Assembly (NCBI GenBank): GCA_038093515.1
Contig: JBBPSI010000026.1
Location: 124,001-188,000 of the forward strand
Reading direction: 5' to 3'
Length of the DNA stretch: 64,000 nt
From: Butyriboletus loyo
Lineage: Eukaryota; Basidiomycota; Agaricomycetes; Boletales; Boletaceae
Within the stretch, counting starts at the first letter, position 1; each line of letters opens with the position of its first letter. Shown one piece after another: positions 1 through 11,200 of the stretch. A model generated the notes under the pieces. It worked only from the letters and a program-made list of their open reading frames with translations. It was not told the DNA's origin and ran no database searches. Position numbers and translations under genes: made by a program.

Positions 1-850
1 CCCCCTCGCCACCGATTCACCTGATATCACTGGCAAGTCTCTTTTCTGTACTCAAGAAAATGGCTGCTTGTCTCGAGGGCATCCTTGCTGACGATTCCGA
101 CCGACCCAAGTTGGTGATCGTGCTGGCGCACCCGCTCACTCCAGTGCATCATAGTCAAGAAAAATTTCGCCCAGCAGATGTTTTGTGCAGAGTTGTCAAC
201 GAGTATTCACATCACCATAATCATGCCGTTTGGGTGGGTTTCGCCTTGACGACTTCCAAGGTCGCCTAGTTTTACCGCCTAATCAGAAACGTCTGTGGTA
301 CTTTTCCATTGTTCTGACACCCCGGCTCATTCGTCTTTCAGACAATTCCGACTGTGGTGCTGTTATGGGTGACAAATGTTTTTCACCTTACACGCAAGTG
401 GGATGGGATCACTGGCAGAGCGCATCGGGACTTGGAGATGTTGACATGGAGGATATCTCCCAGATCAATCACATTGCAGGCTATGGGAGACCCTTGTAAT
501 TTTTCGTTGCCTTCCTTGTGGCAGATGACTGACCTGGTATCATCCATAGATGGGTCTCTCTCAGGGCTGCACCCGAAAGGGTAGTACTGAACACAGCGTG
601 GTCGAAATTATGTGGTGGATACAATTTTATTGCAAAGAAAACGGGCCATGTACTCGGTATAGGCCCGCGATTCGGACTGAATGTCACACATCTGTGGAAA
701 GTCACCTTTGGATCTGTCTTGAAATGCCATTGGACTGCAAATGGTGGTTTACAAGTTATCCATCAGAACCCTCCTGTCATGCATGGCCGCAATGGATCTA
801 CTCCTGACAGCTGTCGACTCCGGCATGATTGACATGGGTCAAGATGGTGG
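1..850 (+). pseudogene. Decayed copy of the P-loop NTPase gene at 21.5-24.6 kb
   Basis: The sequence matches, in opposite orientation, the middle of the intact gene on the minus strand at 21501-24637. The shared blocks include the region around the Walker B strand, the stretch RPADVLCRVVNEYSHHHNHA and the later ASGLGDVDME region. The intact gene reads LVIALDEAHPL; here it reads LVIVLAHPL, so six bases coding for the Walker B acids Asp-Glu are gone near position 124. Further frame breaks and stops follow, and similarity fades near position 850, before the C-terminal third of the family. The 5' part lies outside the window. Loss of the acidic residues that bind Mg-ATP makes ATP hydrolysis unlikely even if it were transcribed. 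The alignment is seen directly; the pseudogene status is inferred and well supported. Confidence 0.85.
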
Positions 851-1215
851 GCAGGTGTAGATGGGATGCGACGATGGCGATTTGAAGACAGTCAAGAGGT
901 TGGAAAGCAAACAAGAAAGTCCTTGTACTCCATGTAGTAGCAAACTGACTGACGAGAGGAAGCGAGGTCAAGTGGGCACCGACAGGTGTGAAGGTATTAC
1001 CGTATTTAGTAATGTAGCTGCAAGTCCATTAGCTATATGTCAACGTTCAACAGTACTTACCGGGATCATTCCAAGCCTCAGGAAAATCCACATGACCATA
1101 CCCAAACTTGGCTTGGGAGCACCAGGGCCAAAAGTGATGAAAGTGGAGCCGAAAGTGTGCAAGTACGGAAAGGGCTAAATCCTGATTGAATGTCGTCTCC
1201 TACTCGTGCGTGACG
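851..1215. other. Intergenic stretch between NTPase pseudogene and SDR gene
   Basis: No coding segment, repeat or RNA gene could be supported here. It is where similarity to the NTPase family stops, and it must hold the promoter of the SDR gene that starts at 1216. Confidence 0.5.
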
Positions 1216-2280
1216 ATGGATCTGGGACTGCAAGGCGTGCACGTCCTTGTCACAGGTACCTCCATTACTCCCCTCGTCACGACCCGCTGACCCCTGATCA
1301 GGTGCAAGCGGCGGTATTGGTCTCGAGACGGCCAAATTATACTGCTGTGAGCGCCTCTTCATCCACTTGCATTGAACATCCCAATCTGAATGTACCATCG
1401 ACCGGCGTGCCAGCGCTTGGCGCCAAGGTCACCGCACACTACAACAATCAACGTGGTCCGCTCCTCCCTCTCTTACAGACATACCCCACTCTCCACATCA
1501 TCCAAGCCGATCTCGCCGACGAAGCCGCCGTCGTCGACCTCTTCACCACTCTCTCCCGTAGTGACGCCGGCCCAGTCCAGGTGCTGGTCGTCAACCATGC
1601 GATTGCAGACATGCAACGCGTGCCAGTGGCAGAGATGTCCCTCGCGCGCTGGAATCGTATTATCACGACGAACCTCACGTCTGCCTTTCTCGTGTGTCGA
1701 GAGTACCTCAAGCACCTGAAGCAGGCGTCGTCCGAGGCAAAGGACAAGGCAGCGATCGTGCTCGTCGGGAGCACGGCTGGCAAGTACGGCGAAGCGGGGA
1801 ACGCCGACTATGCGGTGACAAAGAGCGGTGCGAGCGACTGTAACGTGGTTCTTCGATTGCGCTCATCATGTGTTCGTGGGGTTGGGGCCGGGTCATTGAT
1901 GGGTGTCGTTGGTTGATATAGGGATGATGTATGGCCTGACGATGACGCTCAAGAACGAAATCGTGAAGATTGCGCCGCGAGGGCGGGTTAACACGGTTGC
2001 ACCAGGTTGGGTATATACACCCATGGCTGAAAGTTCCCTAGCCAACCCCGACATACGGTACAGCGCTCTGGCAACGTGAGTGACATACAACCATACCCGG
2101 GTATTCGAGGACTAACGAAACGATAGGATGCCGCTCAAGAGAATCGCAATGCCCGTCGATATCGCAACCCAGATCGTGGTCCAATCATCATCAGTAGTCT
2201 CTGGTCATATCACGGGCCAGGTATTGATGGTCGAGGGCGGAATGGAAGGGAGGCTGCTGAACAAATTAGAAGACATCTAA
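1216..2280 (+). CDS. Short-chain dehydrogenase/reductase (SDR), 3-oxoacyl-ACP reductase-like
   Basis: Five exons (1216-1255, 1302-1346, 1414-1827, 1922-2075, 2127-2280) sum to 807 nt and encode 268 residues, the usual length of a classical SDR. The cofactor motif TGASGGIG lies at residues 13-20 and is interrupted by the first intron. The NNxG-like strand appears as VVNHA. The catalytic Ser sits in VGSTAG, and the YAVTK motif supplies the active-site Tyr and Lys. Near the C-terminus, HITGQVLMVEGG is the typical SDR end. The enzyme should carry out NAD(P)H-dependent reduction or oxidation of a hydroxyl or keto group. Substrate cannot be told, but the sequence style is that of FabG/3-oxoacyl reductases and fungal polyol or sterol SDRs. 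The start is the first ATG in frame with the Rossmann strand. It is probably cytosolic, since there is no signal peptide. Confidence 0.9.
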
Positions 2281-3904
2281 TCTCGGACTTGTATATCTGA
2301 TTTGCTATTATCAGAGTACGCAGCTGATGTAAACTGCTCGTGCAATGCAAATCCTTGAGTACACCACAGACCTGACATTGTACAGACTTTATGAGTCAAG
2401 CGGAGGACAAAAATGAACTGTAATTTATTGCGTCCTTGAAACAGTATGACGTAACCTGTACTGTTGGCCACATGCCCATTTGTCAAACCGATAACAGGGA
2501 CAACTCTGGGAACATCATCACGACCTAAATTTGGGCTGGACATCAGAGATTTCGGGGTAGTGACGGATCACTTAGGAATATTTAAGGCAAGGCATACTGA
2601 TATACGCGGAAAAGTATGTTCATGACTAGATCTTGATGTCGCTGGGACCGACTGCAATTCTAACATACAAATTATATAATGGCCACCTTGGCGTGTAAGG
2701 GGAACTTTCGGAGCGTCCCGGAGTCAATCGACTCGGAGATACTTCCGAATCGCCGAATGTGCAGGCACAAACCCCACAGTCGTGTGACACGGTCATCCGC
2801 GCATTGTTTTACAGTGTACAAATGCACGATAATTCGAGAGCAGTGAAGCTACCATGTCTTTCAAAGCGTGAGGACTTCATTAACAGAAAGACCGAGCAAC
2901 GTGGCACTGCATTTGCTCGTTTGACTTTAACAGATGAGTCGACTGAATATCGAAAGTTTCGGGGCTTGTCGTCATGCTACTGATTCGGATTGAACGTATG
3001 GTCCAGACCATACAACTATTGACAGAACTTGTTGACAGGTAACCGTTGAGCATGTGCGCCACGTTGCAAGGAGCAGCAACGACGAATAAAATCACAATTA
3101 AATACCCTGAAACCTTTGGCCCAAACGCAATCTTAAGGGCGCTCGGAAGCGAGACTTGTTTGCCGAGCAGCAATTCAGGTCAGCAGGCAGGCATATGCTC
3201 AACAGCACCATCTGGACTCTTCGCTCCAATCCATGACCCCCGTTCTGGATGCCTGTCTAGATTCTGCCACGGCGAACAAACTACCTGGCGCAAGCATGTT
3301 ATGGTCTGCCAATCGGAGGAGGCGCCACAAAGCAAGCAAGCGGAGTTTACGATCCAGCCGCCGCGGGCTTATACAAGCAGATCATGATACACGGCTCGGC
3401 ATTATCAAGCGAAAATTTTGGTCGTTTGGTCGGAGGGATGGTCAGGAATTGTCTCAGACTCTCAGTAAGCACGACAGAGCAACTGCGCGATTTTCACAGC
3501 AGACAAGGTTCAAATTTCTTGTTTCTCGACTTTTACAGTGACTACTTCGTGTCAGGCACGACGTCAGCTAGCGTGTTTAATAGCTCCGTATCACTGAGGT
3601 AGGGCATGAAACATCTCTGGGCTCAATTATATCCTATCTCCGAGACAGGTTTAGCCGATACCCATCTTATCCGGTGGTGTTGGAGCGGTTCAGACAATCC
3701 AGCGTGCCAACTCACTCTCAAAGTGAGATCAATCTGAGCTGCGACCATGCGTCGCACCAACTTTACAGTATCGTGCACGTGTGTCGGTTGTAGTGAGGAC
3801 CCACATACTTGAATCTCACTCAATGCCATCTTGACCCAACAGGACACTTATAAGACGAAGGTTCGTTATGCCTTGTTTCGTTTCGGTGGATTCGATACCC
3901 AACC
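2281..3904. other. Intergenic region without supported genes
   Basis: About 1.6 kb with only short open frames in all six readings. None shows a recognisable motif or a credible splice chain. It separates the SDR gene from the seven-helix protein gene. I see no tandem repeat or transposon end. Confidence 0.5.
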
Positions 3905-5153
3905 ATGTCTACCAATGGTACAAACACCGGGTCCATATCCCAATCGGCCCTCGATGCCCTCGTTCATCCCTTGCTGAATTCCATCATGATCGCGCACACA
4001 TTCTTGACACTCCTTATTCCTCTCACCATTTCACTGTTCTACTTCTCCACCCCGCAGAGTCGCCGGCGGCCTCTCTTCATCCTCAATTTAGCAGCTATTT
4101 TCCTCGCTTTCGTGAACGGTGTCGTGATCGATGGGTTCGCAGTGAGTCCCGCCCGAGCATAGCTGATCGCATGAAGTTACTGATAGGCGCACACAGATTC
4201 ATTCCATGTTGGAACCTCTGAATCCGTGGTCTCCGGCAGTACGTTGTTTACTAGCGGTCCTTGGGACGCTTGCCTCACGAATTCTTGCCTAGTTCAACAT
4301 TATTATCGGATTCATTGGCGTCTGTCAATCTATACTCGTCGACCTCACCTTGCTCGTTCGCCTCGTCGCCACCTATCCACGCGCGCACGTCGGTCCGATT
4401 TCCTTTGTTATCATTATTGGGATACCAGTCCTCCTCAAGCTCACCCGCGTTGTCAACATCATCTTATTCACCAGGGTCATGGTTGATGCTATGAACGGAC
4501 CAAACCCTGCAGTAATGATGGTGATCGTGTTCGCTACGAAACCCTACCTAAAAATCGAGTGGGCCGCTCAGATGACAGACAACACGTGAGTGCTGATAGA
4601 TTTTATCAATTTCTATCAATTTTACCGTTTAACTTGCAGATACGCATCTGTTTTATTCCTCTGGAAAATGCGTTACCACGCAAGCGATCGGGTCGCATCT
4701 ACGTCTAGCAGAGGTAATTTTATCCCGTTTCTTGGTATTCAAGTCGCTGACCAAACTTGCCTCCTCTTCATTTATTTTCGGTGTCTAGTGACGTTGGCTC
4801 AGCACATGCGCACCCTCTTTCGTATCGCGGTCACAAACTTCGTCGTACCGGCCATGTTCTCCATCGCCCAATTCGTCTGTGCCTATCGCAACGTCAACGC
4901 GTTAGTCCTGAACCAGGTCATACTCGTCAACACCATGGTTTCCACTTTTGGTGTCGCTTTCGCCACCGTATGGGCAGGCAGCGTCAGTCGACAAAGAGTG
5001 CAGGTTCAAGAATCGTACCGCAAGTACACTACGAGCCGCCTGATGTCCATATTCGGAACTGGATCTGGGCGCGTGGCGAACCAGTCTTCGACTGTGATGA
5101 TCGCCCCGCCGCCGGGGTACACGCAAAACTCACAGAATGAAATTAAAATGTAG
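3905..5153 (+). CDS. Seven-transmembrane (GPCR-like) membrane protein
   Basis: Five exons (3905-4141, 4197-4238, 4293-4585, 4640-4713, 4789-5153) join in frame to 1011 nt, coding for 336 residues. The protein has a short N-terminal stretch with NGT/NTG glycosylation-like sites. About seven hydrophobic segments follow: SIMIAHTFLTLLIPLTISLF, PLFILNLAAIFLAFV, FNIIIGFIGVCQSILVD, and segments beginning ISFVIIIG, MMVIVFA, RIAVTNFVVPAMFSIAQFV and ILVNTMVSTFGVAFA. A hydrophilic cytosolic tail follows. The topology and length are those of the large Agaricomycete families of GPCR-like 7TM proteins. It lacks clear features of STE3 pheromone receptors, such as their long C-tail, so a pheromone role is not claimed. 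Ligand and coupling are unknown. The start ATG is the first in the exon and gives the short extracellular N-terminus. Confidence 0.8.
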
Positions 5154-5958
5154 CGACTCAACATCACACCGGTCGTCCAAGCTGTGTTTGTATGGATTCA
5201 GTATTCCGTCTGTTGTTTTGGATATCGGGGCGGTGGCTCCCAGCCACATGTTTGAACAGGTTCGCCAATGATTATTTGTCACTGGCAGGAGCCCGTCGTG
5301 TCTATATTCGACTTACATTTGTTGATCTATCTCCCTTCGTATATATGTAGTTTAATTCAATGACTCACTGAGGGTCCGTTTGCTTGCCTTACTCGTGGGT
5401 TTGGACCGGGTAACGGGGCGTACATTACACCTGAGTGTTCGCCAAAGCGTCCAAGTTGCATAACCGCAAGTCTCCTGCCGACATACCAAAGAATCGGGGG
5501 AACATAGTACTCGCTATCCGTTTCTCCTTCTATGCTCCGATTTCGGGGCTCGTCGGGAGTAATTAGTTTCGAACCATCCGTTCTATGTAGGTTTACGTTG
5601 TTTACTAGAATAAAACCCTCTCAACAGCGCATCTCCGACTTTGTGGAGCAATGAAGCTGCTGCCATCATTGTCTACAGCGACTATGCTTTGATACTTAGA
5701 GTGGAGAACTTGATTTCAGGAATATTTGTGTCGGCGATTTCCGACTACATATCTAGTTTTGGACCACCTTGGGAGCTCGGGTCCTAGTAACTGGGTACTT
5801 CCTAGAACGTCTGGTTCGAGACTACTGGAGATCCGTCGGGGGCGATATCAGGTTCTATTTGTCCAGTAAAACAAGTTAGACCCCGGGCCAAAACTGAGTA
5901 CATATCGAAATTGGTCTAACGTGTTGATACCTTTTGATACAGCTGCGAATCGGTAGAG
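5154..5958. other. Intergenic region upstream of epoxide hydrolase gene
   Basis: About 800 nt without supported coding sequence. It contains the 3' untranslated part of the 7TM gene and the promoter of the epoxide-hydrolase-like gene. I see no repeat or RNA gene. Confidence 0.5.
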
Positions 5959-5965
5959 TATAAAA
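5959..5965 (+). promoter_or_regulatory. TATA box of epoxide-hydrolase-like gene
   Basis: The sequence TATAAAA lies about 60 nt before the ATG at 6025 and is followed by a pyrimidine-rich stretch (TTTCCTCTCTTCC) of the kind seen at fungal transcription starts. Confidence 0.6.
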
Positions 5966-6024
5966 GACTCGTTTCCTCTCTTCCCAGCTTACATAGTATC
6001 TGGATTCCACTCTCGTTTTTCTCC

Positions 6025-7707
6025 ATGTTCCGTGCACTCTGCGCACTCACCACCGGTTTACTGTTGTCCTACCCGACAAGTGCCCTTGCTCCCGTCAACT
6101 TCAATCCTGGAGAATACGTTTTAAATGCTGTTACATGCCCAACCGTCGACAGGGTCCTCAACCAAACTGTAAGCATCACCATCGGTGAGTACACTGCTGC
6201 CTATATGCGCCTCGCAGGGCGGTCTCTCATGACGTAGAATACATCGACGTCAACCCCTCTGCGGGAACGACCATTTTGATGGTGCATGGCTGGCCGAGTC
6301 TGTGGAGTAGCTGGGGTCGGCAGATTGAACATTTCAAGGCATTTCTTATCTTCCTGTGAATAAACAGTCGTCCCTCATCGGTCTGTTTCAGAACGATTTC
6401 CGCCTGGTGGCCATTGACGTCCGCGGATTTGGAGGGTCCTCGCACCCATCCGACATCCAGTCGTCGAGTACGATGGGGGATATCACAGGGGATTTGACGT
6501 GTGTTCTCGAGCACGCCGGGGTTCCATCTGCAATCTGCTTGGGGTACGCTCCACTGTCTTTTTGCCAGATGTTCTCACTCTTTGCCATAAAGTCACGATT
6601 GGGGTTCGGTCGCGTGCTACGAGGCTGCGAGGAGACGCCCCGACGTATTCTCCGCTGTGATCGGCGTGACCATTCCAGTGAGTCGAATGATGAGTGCTGA
6701 CTGACTCAGAGCCTATGTTCTTATCTTCGCAAGTACCTTCCTTCCTCAAACGCCTTCCAACCCATCGAGTCGCTCTCGACGCCGATTCCCACGCTTTCGT
6801 ATCAAGTCTTTTTCGCAAGCAACACGTCTGAAGCCATTGTCGAACTGAATAAGGATGTCAAGCGGACATTGAGAGGCACATTGAGGAGCGTCGCTAGCCC
6901 GCCTCCGGAAACATTTTTGCGCAGTCGGGATACTTTTATGGGAGCCTGGGATGGTACGGAGGCAAGTCTTTTTATTCCTTGTCAGTTTCAGTGACTGACG
7001 TGTTTTTGCTAGGTCCCTCCGATTCCATTCTTTTCGAGAGAAGAAGAGGATTATTTCGTAGAGAGGTTCAGCAGACAAGGGTTTGATCGTTGTATGTTCT
7101 TTTCACTGATACTCGTCGGCATAACCCGATAATACTTGTTCCCCTCGACGTTCGTGCCTCTAGCACTGATGTTCTATACCAGCAGCGTAAGCGCTGACCT
7201 CTCTTGATCGTATCGATAATCCACGCTAACAAGGGTATATGCGGCAGAACAAGTATGAGACATGGAAGTCTGCACACGACCAAGGCAATTTCACAATTCC
7301 CCAACCTGTCCTTTCGGTGCTCCCTCTCAAGGTGTGTGCTCGATATATGCGGAGGCGTGAAGCAGTACACGGCCATTCCGACACACCCCCTCCAAGGATC
7401 CCGTCGCTGATTGGACCAAGCTTTCAAAGGCAGATGGATATTTGCCACAGTTGACCACAAAGGTACGTAGATGCGGAGACGGGCTCACTACGTGTTGGTT
7501 AGCCGGGTCATCGGCTCGCTGATACGTGCATGTATGCAGACCATGGATGGCGCACACTGGCCACACATGGAATTCCCACATGTGTTCAATGCAATCATGG
7601 GTGAGTGGCTGGCAGGAGTAGGATTGAAAGATCAGGTACGGGAGAAGGTAAGTGGGCCACAGCCTGAGGGAGGAAAGGGAAACCGTATCGTGAACGACGA
7701 GCTTTGA
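6025..7707 (+). CDS. Secreted alpha/beta hydrolase, soluble epoxide hydrolase-like
   Basis: Ten exons (6025-6184, 6238-6338, 6392-6543, 6593-6677, 6710-6961, 7013-7091, 7164-7186, 7248-7331, 7397-7462, 7540-7707) total 1170 nt, or 389 residues. A hydrophobic signal peptide (MFRALCALTTGLLLSYPTSA) begins the protein. The oxyanion motif HGWP, the DVRGFGGS turn and the nucleophile elbow GHDWGS, whose Asp is the nucleophile, are all present. The late histidine lies in GAHWPHMEFP. These features define epoxide hydrolases or haloalkane dehalogenase-like hydrolases; epoxide opening is the likelier reaction. Introns 2 (6339-6391) and 5 (6962-7012) begin with GC instead of GT. An alternative 3' end using a GTAAGT donor after residue ~373 would finish at 7751. 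Neighbours give no pathway hint. Confidence 0.85.
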
Positions 7708-7751
7708 AGATGGCATCGAACAGCAGGCTACTAGACGATGGACTCGTGTGA

Positions 7752-8214
7752 TCCTTGACTTCTCAACAGTTTACACCCCGACCCTGATAATGTCGTGGTC
7801 AATACCCTCGCAACGGATGGCCCTATGCGAGCGTACGAGACTTGTTGCAAGTAGAGCGTTATATAAAATCTTCATCGCCGCGAGGACTTTGTCCGTATGG
7901 GCTATGCTCGAATATTAATGATATTGATAAAAATCTTTCGTCAGCGTGCAATTGAATTCCGTGAATTCCGTGCTGTGTCGGTAATTTATTTAGAGCCCGT
8001 CAGATTTTTTGATTCATCGAAAATTCATCAGTAAGTCTGCGTCTCGGAACTTCTTTGTCACTGGAATTTCTGTAATCTACTAAACTGTGAGTCCCCACTG
8101 AACTCCTGGAGCAACACCTGACGTTCCCTCTATATGATCCACTGAAAGTTCTAGTGCTATTCACTTAGCTCACAGTGCATCCTCAACCCACCCTTCTTTC
8201 AGCCACCATCAAAG
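7752..8214. other. AT-rich intergenic region before NACHT-ankyrin gene
   Basis: Roughly 460 nt, AT-rich, without coding signals. It presumably holds the 3' end of the epoxide-hydrolase gene and the promoter of the NACHT-ankyrin gene. A TATATAA run near 7860 is too far from the ATG at 8215 to be assigned. Confidence 0.45.
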
Positions 8215-11200
8215 ATGTCTGGGAAGATATCTCAGTCTGCACCCAATCGGTATAGGGCATCTATTTGATTGCATCGCCTCCGACTCTCACACGGCAGACC
8301 ACAGGATTTGGCCTCAGCTACCTCAGAACGCTACTCTATGGACTCTGTAAAGAGTACCGTGCACTCCATCGTGCTAGCTACGCAGCACGTCCGAATCGCT
8401 CTCGCTCGGCATCCCACCACTACCAAGGACGTCAGACAAGTCCAACAACACACCCTCGTTGTGCTCAACCTCGAGTTGCAAACTATCGCCGATGCTTCAC
8501 GTGCCATCCTCGAAGTCAGCGACAATCCGTGTCGTCGAGATATGCTTGATGACCGCTTGAGGGGCTGGCTGTGCGGTTCTGAGCCCCAAACATGTTTGAA
8601 CACGCTGAAAGAGATGAGGAAACTGCTCAACATCGATCGTGAGGTACAGCCGTTCTCTGGATTTACCTCAACGGGATCGGGGCACCAAGAAGACAACATC
8701 AATATGGCTATTGGGCTTTTCGATACCCACAGGGCTTATTTTCACTTCTTACTCACGACGGATATCTGGTGGGTGTCGAGTATTTCGATGAGCTCATGCC
8801 TGACAGCATTTCACAGGAACTATGAGAAGGCAGTGCTTAGACAGACTATGCCTTCACAAACCGAGTGAGTGTTGTGACGTTGTGACCAGGTTTTGATCTG
8901 AACTGATCTTCAATTATACCAGAGAGGCTCGTGTACGAGACCGGGATGAACCCCAAAGTGCTTCGACAGTGGATATCGTGATAGAATACCAAAGAAAGGA
9001 AATTATTTGTATGTGCAAATTACCATTGGCAGCACAAACCAGTCTCACTGACGATGTCGCACATCCAGCTCAGAAACTGAACAAGTTGCTGAAAGTACTC
9101 GACGCATTGAATTGCTCTGAGAAACATCGAGCAACGTCATTAATACGTCAATCTGATACATGCATGTGGTTACCCGCTACGAATGCCTATAGGTCATGGA
9201 GGGAAGGGAAAGAATCATTCCTGTGGCTGCAGGGAAAAGGTGTCGCTTTTAGTGATCGGAATGGTTCTGTTATTGACGCGAACTTGATCACAGCTGGTGC
9301 TGGAAAATCTGTTCTAGCGTACGTCTAGGCTGTCTATTACTGAGATAAAGTTGTTGACCACGTGGGTAGTTCGTCCGTCATAGATCATTTCAACACGAAG
9401 AAGGATGGAGAGCTCCTCGCTTATTTCTATTGCGATTTTCGGACCGGACGATCTACGAGCGCTGTCGAAGTGATGCGCTCGCTTCTCGCCCAGTTGACGG
9501 AACAGCTCTGTGACGTTATGAGGGACCCAGAAGATTTGCTCGACGAGCTACTGAAGGGGGCAGACAGTCGTGTGGATTCCTTCTACAGGGTCAAAGAACT
9601 ATCGCGTTATCTGTCCAAGATCGCAAGATTATGTCCTCGAAAGCCCCTGGTCGTCATTGACGCACTCGACGAGTGTAGAGAGATGGAGCGCCTCATCGAT
9701 GGCCTCATCATGAGCAGTGGTGACGTGCGGACGTTTGTCACCAGTCGACCTCTGCAGAACACCATCCGGATGCTTTCTCATCTTCCATGCATATCGATGG
9801 ATGAAATGGCCCATGAATTGTCGGTCGATATTCTGCTACATGTCACAAAGGAGCTCGACTCACGGTGTCGGTTGAGAATATTCGATGCGAGGCTGAAAGA
9901 AGAGATCCGATCTAGCTTATGTGCAAAAGCAGACGGCATGTAAGTAATGATTTGCGTGTTTAGTGAATAGACTGACGGATTTGTGCTCAAGGTTTCGTTG
10001 GGTACAATGTCAGATCGACACGCTGGACAAGTGTACATCGGTATCGGAGATTCGGACGGTGCTCGGGAGCCTTCCAGAAGGACTGGAAGAGACCTACAGG
10101 AGGATTCTTATTGCTATTGACAGGCGGCTGGAGGATTCGTGTCTAGTGCGGCGTGCCTTGGGGTGGCTAGTAGCTGCGCTGCGGCCTATGCGATTGCGCG
10201 AACTTCTGGAAGGAGTTACCATCGACCCTGTGCGGCGAGCGTTAGACCCTGGATTCACCCTGATAAAGGGTGTTGACTTCTTGGAGGTCAGCAGGAGCCT
10301 CGTGATTCACAACAAAGACACCGACATCGTCACGCTGTCTCATCTGAGTGTGAAGGTAAGCTGCGTCCATTAAATAATGTATCTCTCTCTCCCCTGTGTA
10401 GCCACTTATCAGCGATGTGTAGGAATATCTTGTTGGAGAGCTCGTTGAAGCCAAATTACCACGATATCACATTGTCTTGGAACATGCGCACGAACGGGCG
10501 GCTAGGCTTTGCATGGCGTATATTGCCTTCTTACTCGAGGAGTTGAAGGAATGCAGAAATCGATCATCCAACGTGTCACGAGAACGCGACATTGTGCTTA
10601 CTACATCCTACGCATCCCGCCCACTCCTGAACTATATCCTCTCCCATGGTTTCAGTCACCTCGCTCATCTTGGTTCGGGAAATGCTGGGATTTTCACGGA
10701 TATGAAGACCCTGCAAGAGGAGATTCGTCAACACGCTTGGGAGTGGGACCAAATATGCAAATTAGTCCCGTCGATTCGCTCTGGGATTCCGTGGCCAGGT
10801 TCGGAGCACGATTTCATCATATATAACCTCTTCGCTTTCGGGTCCGATGCTCTATTTCACACATTCCTCGGTCGTTCCACCTTCACACCAAGGGAGGGGA
10901 CCAACCCCCTCGTATATGCTGCGCACTTTGGAAAGACCGATCATGCTAGGGCTCTGATCTTGCGAGGTGCCCATGTGAACGACCGGGGTTTGGTTGTCGA
11001 GAAATTGGCCCCAGATAACACAGATATGGACGACATGGATGTGGATGGATCAGATGCGAATGACTCGGACACGCATGCGGAAATGCTCGATCTACTCTTA
11101 GCGCAAGGAAGTGCCATCCCAGATGAATTACTGACCCGCGTACTCAGATTGGAGCCTCATCAATTCCCCCTGTATATCATCCATCGATTGTTAAAAACGC

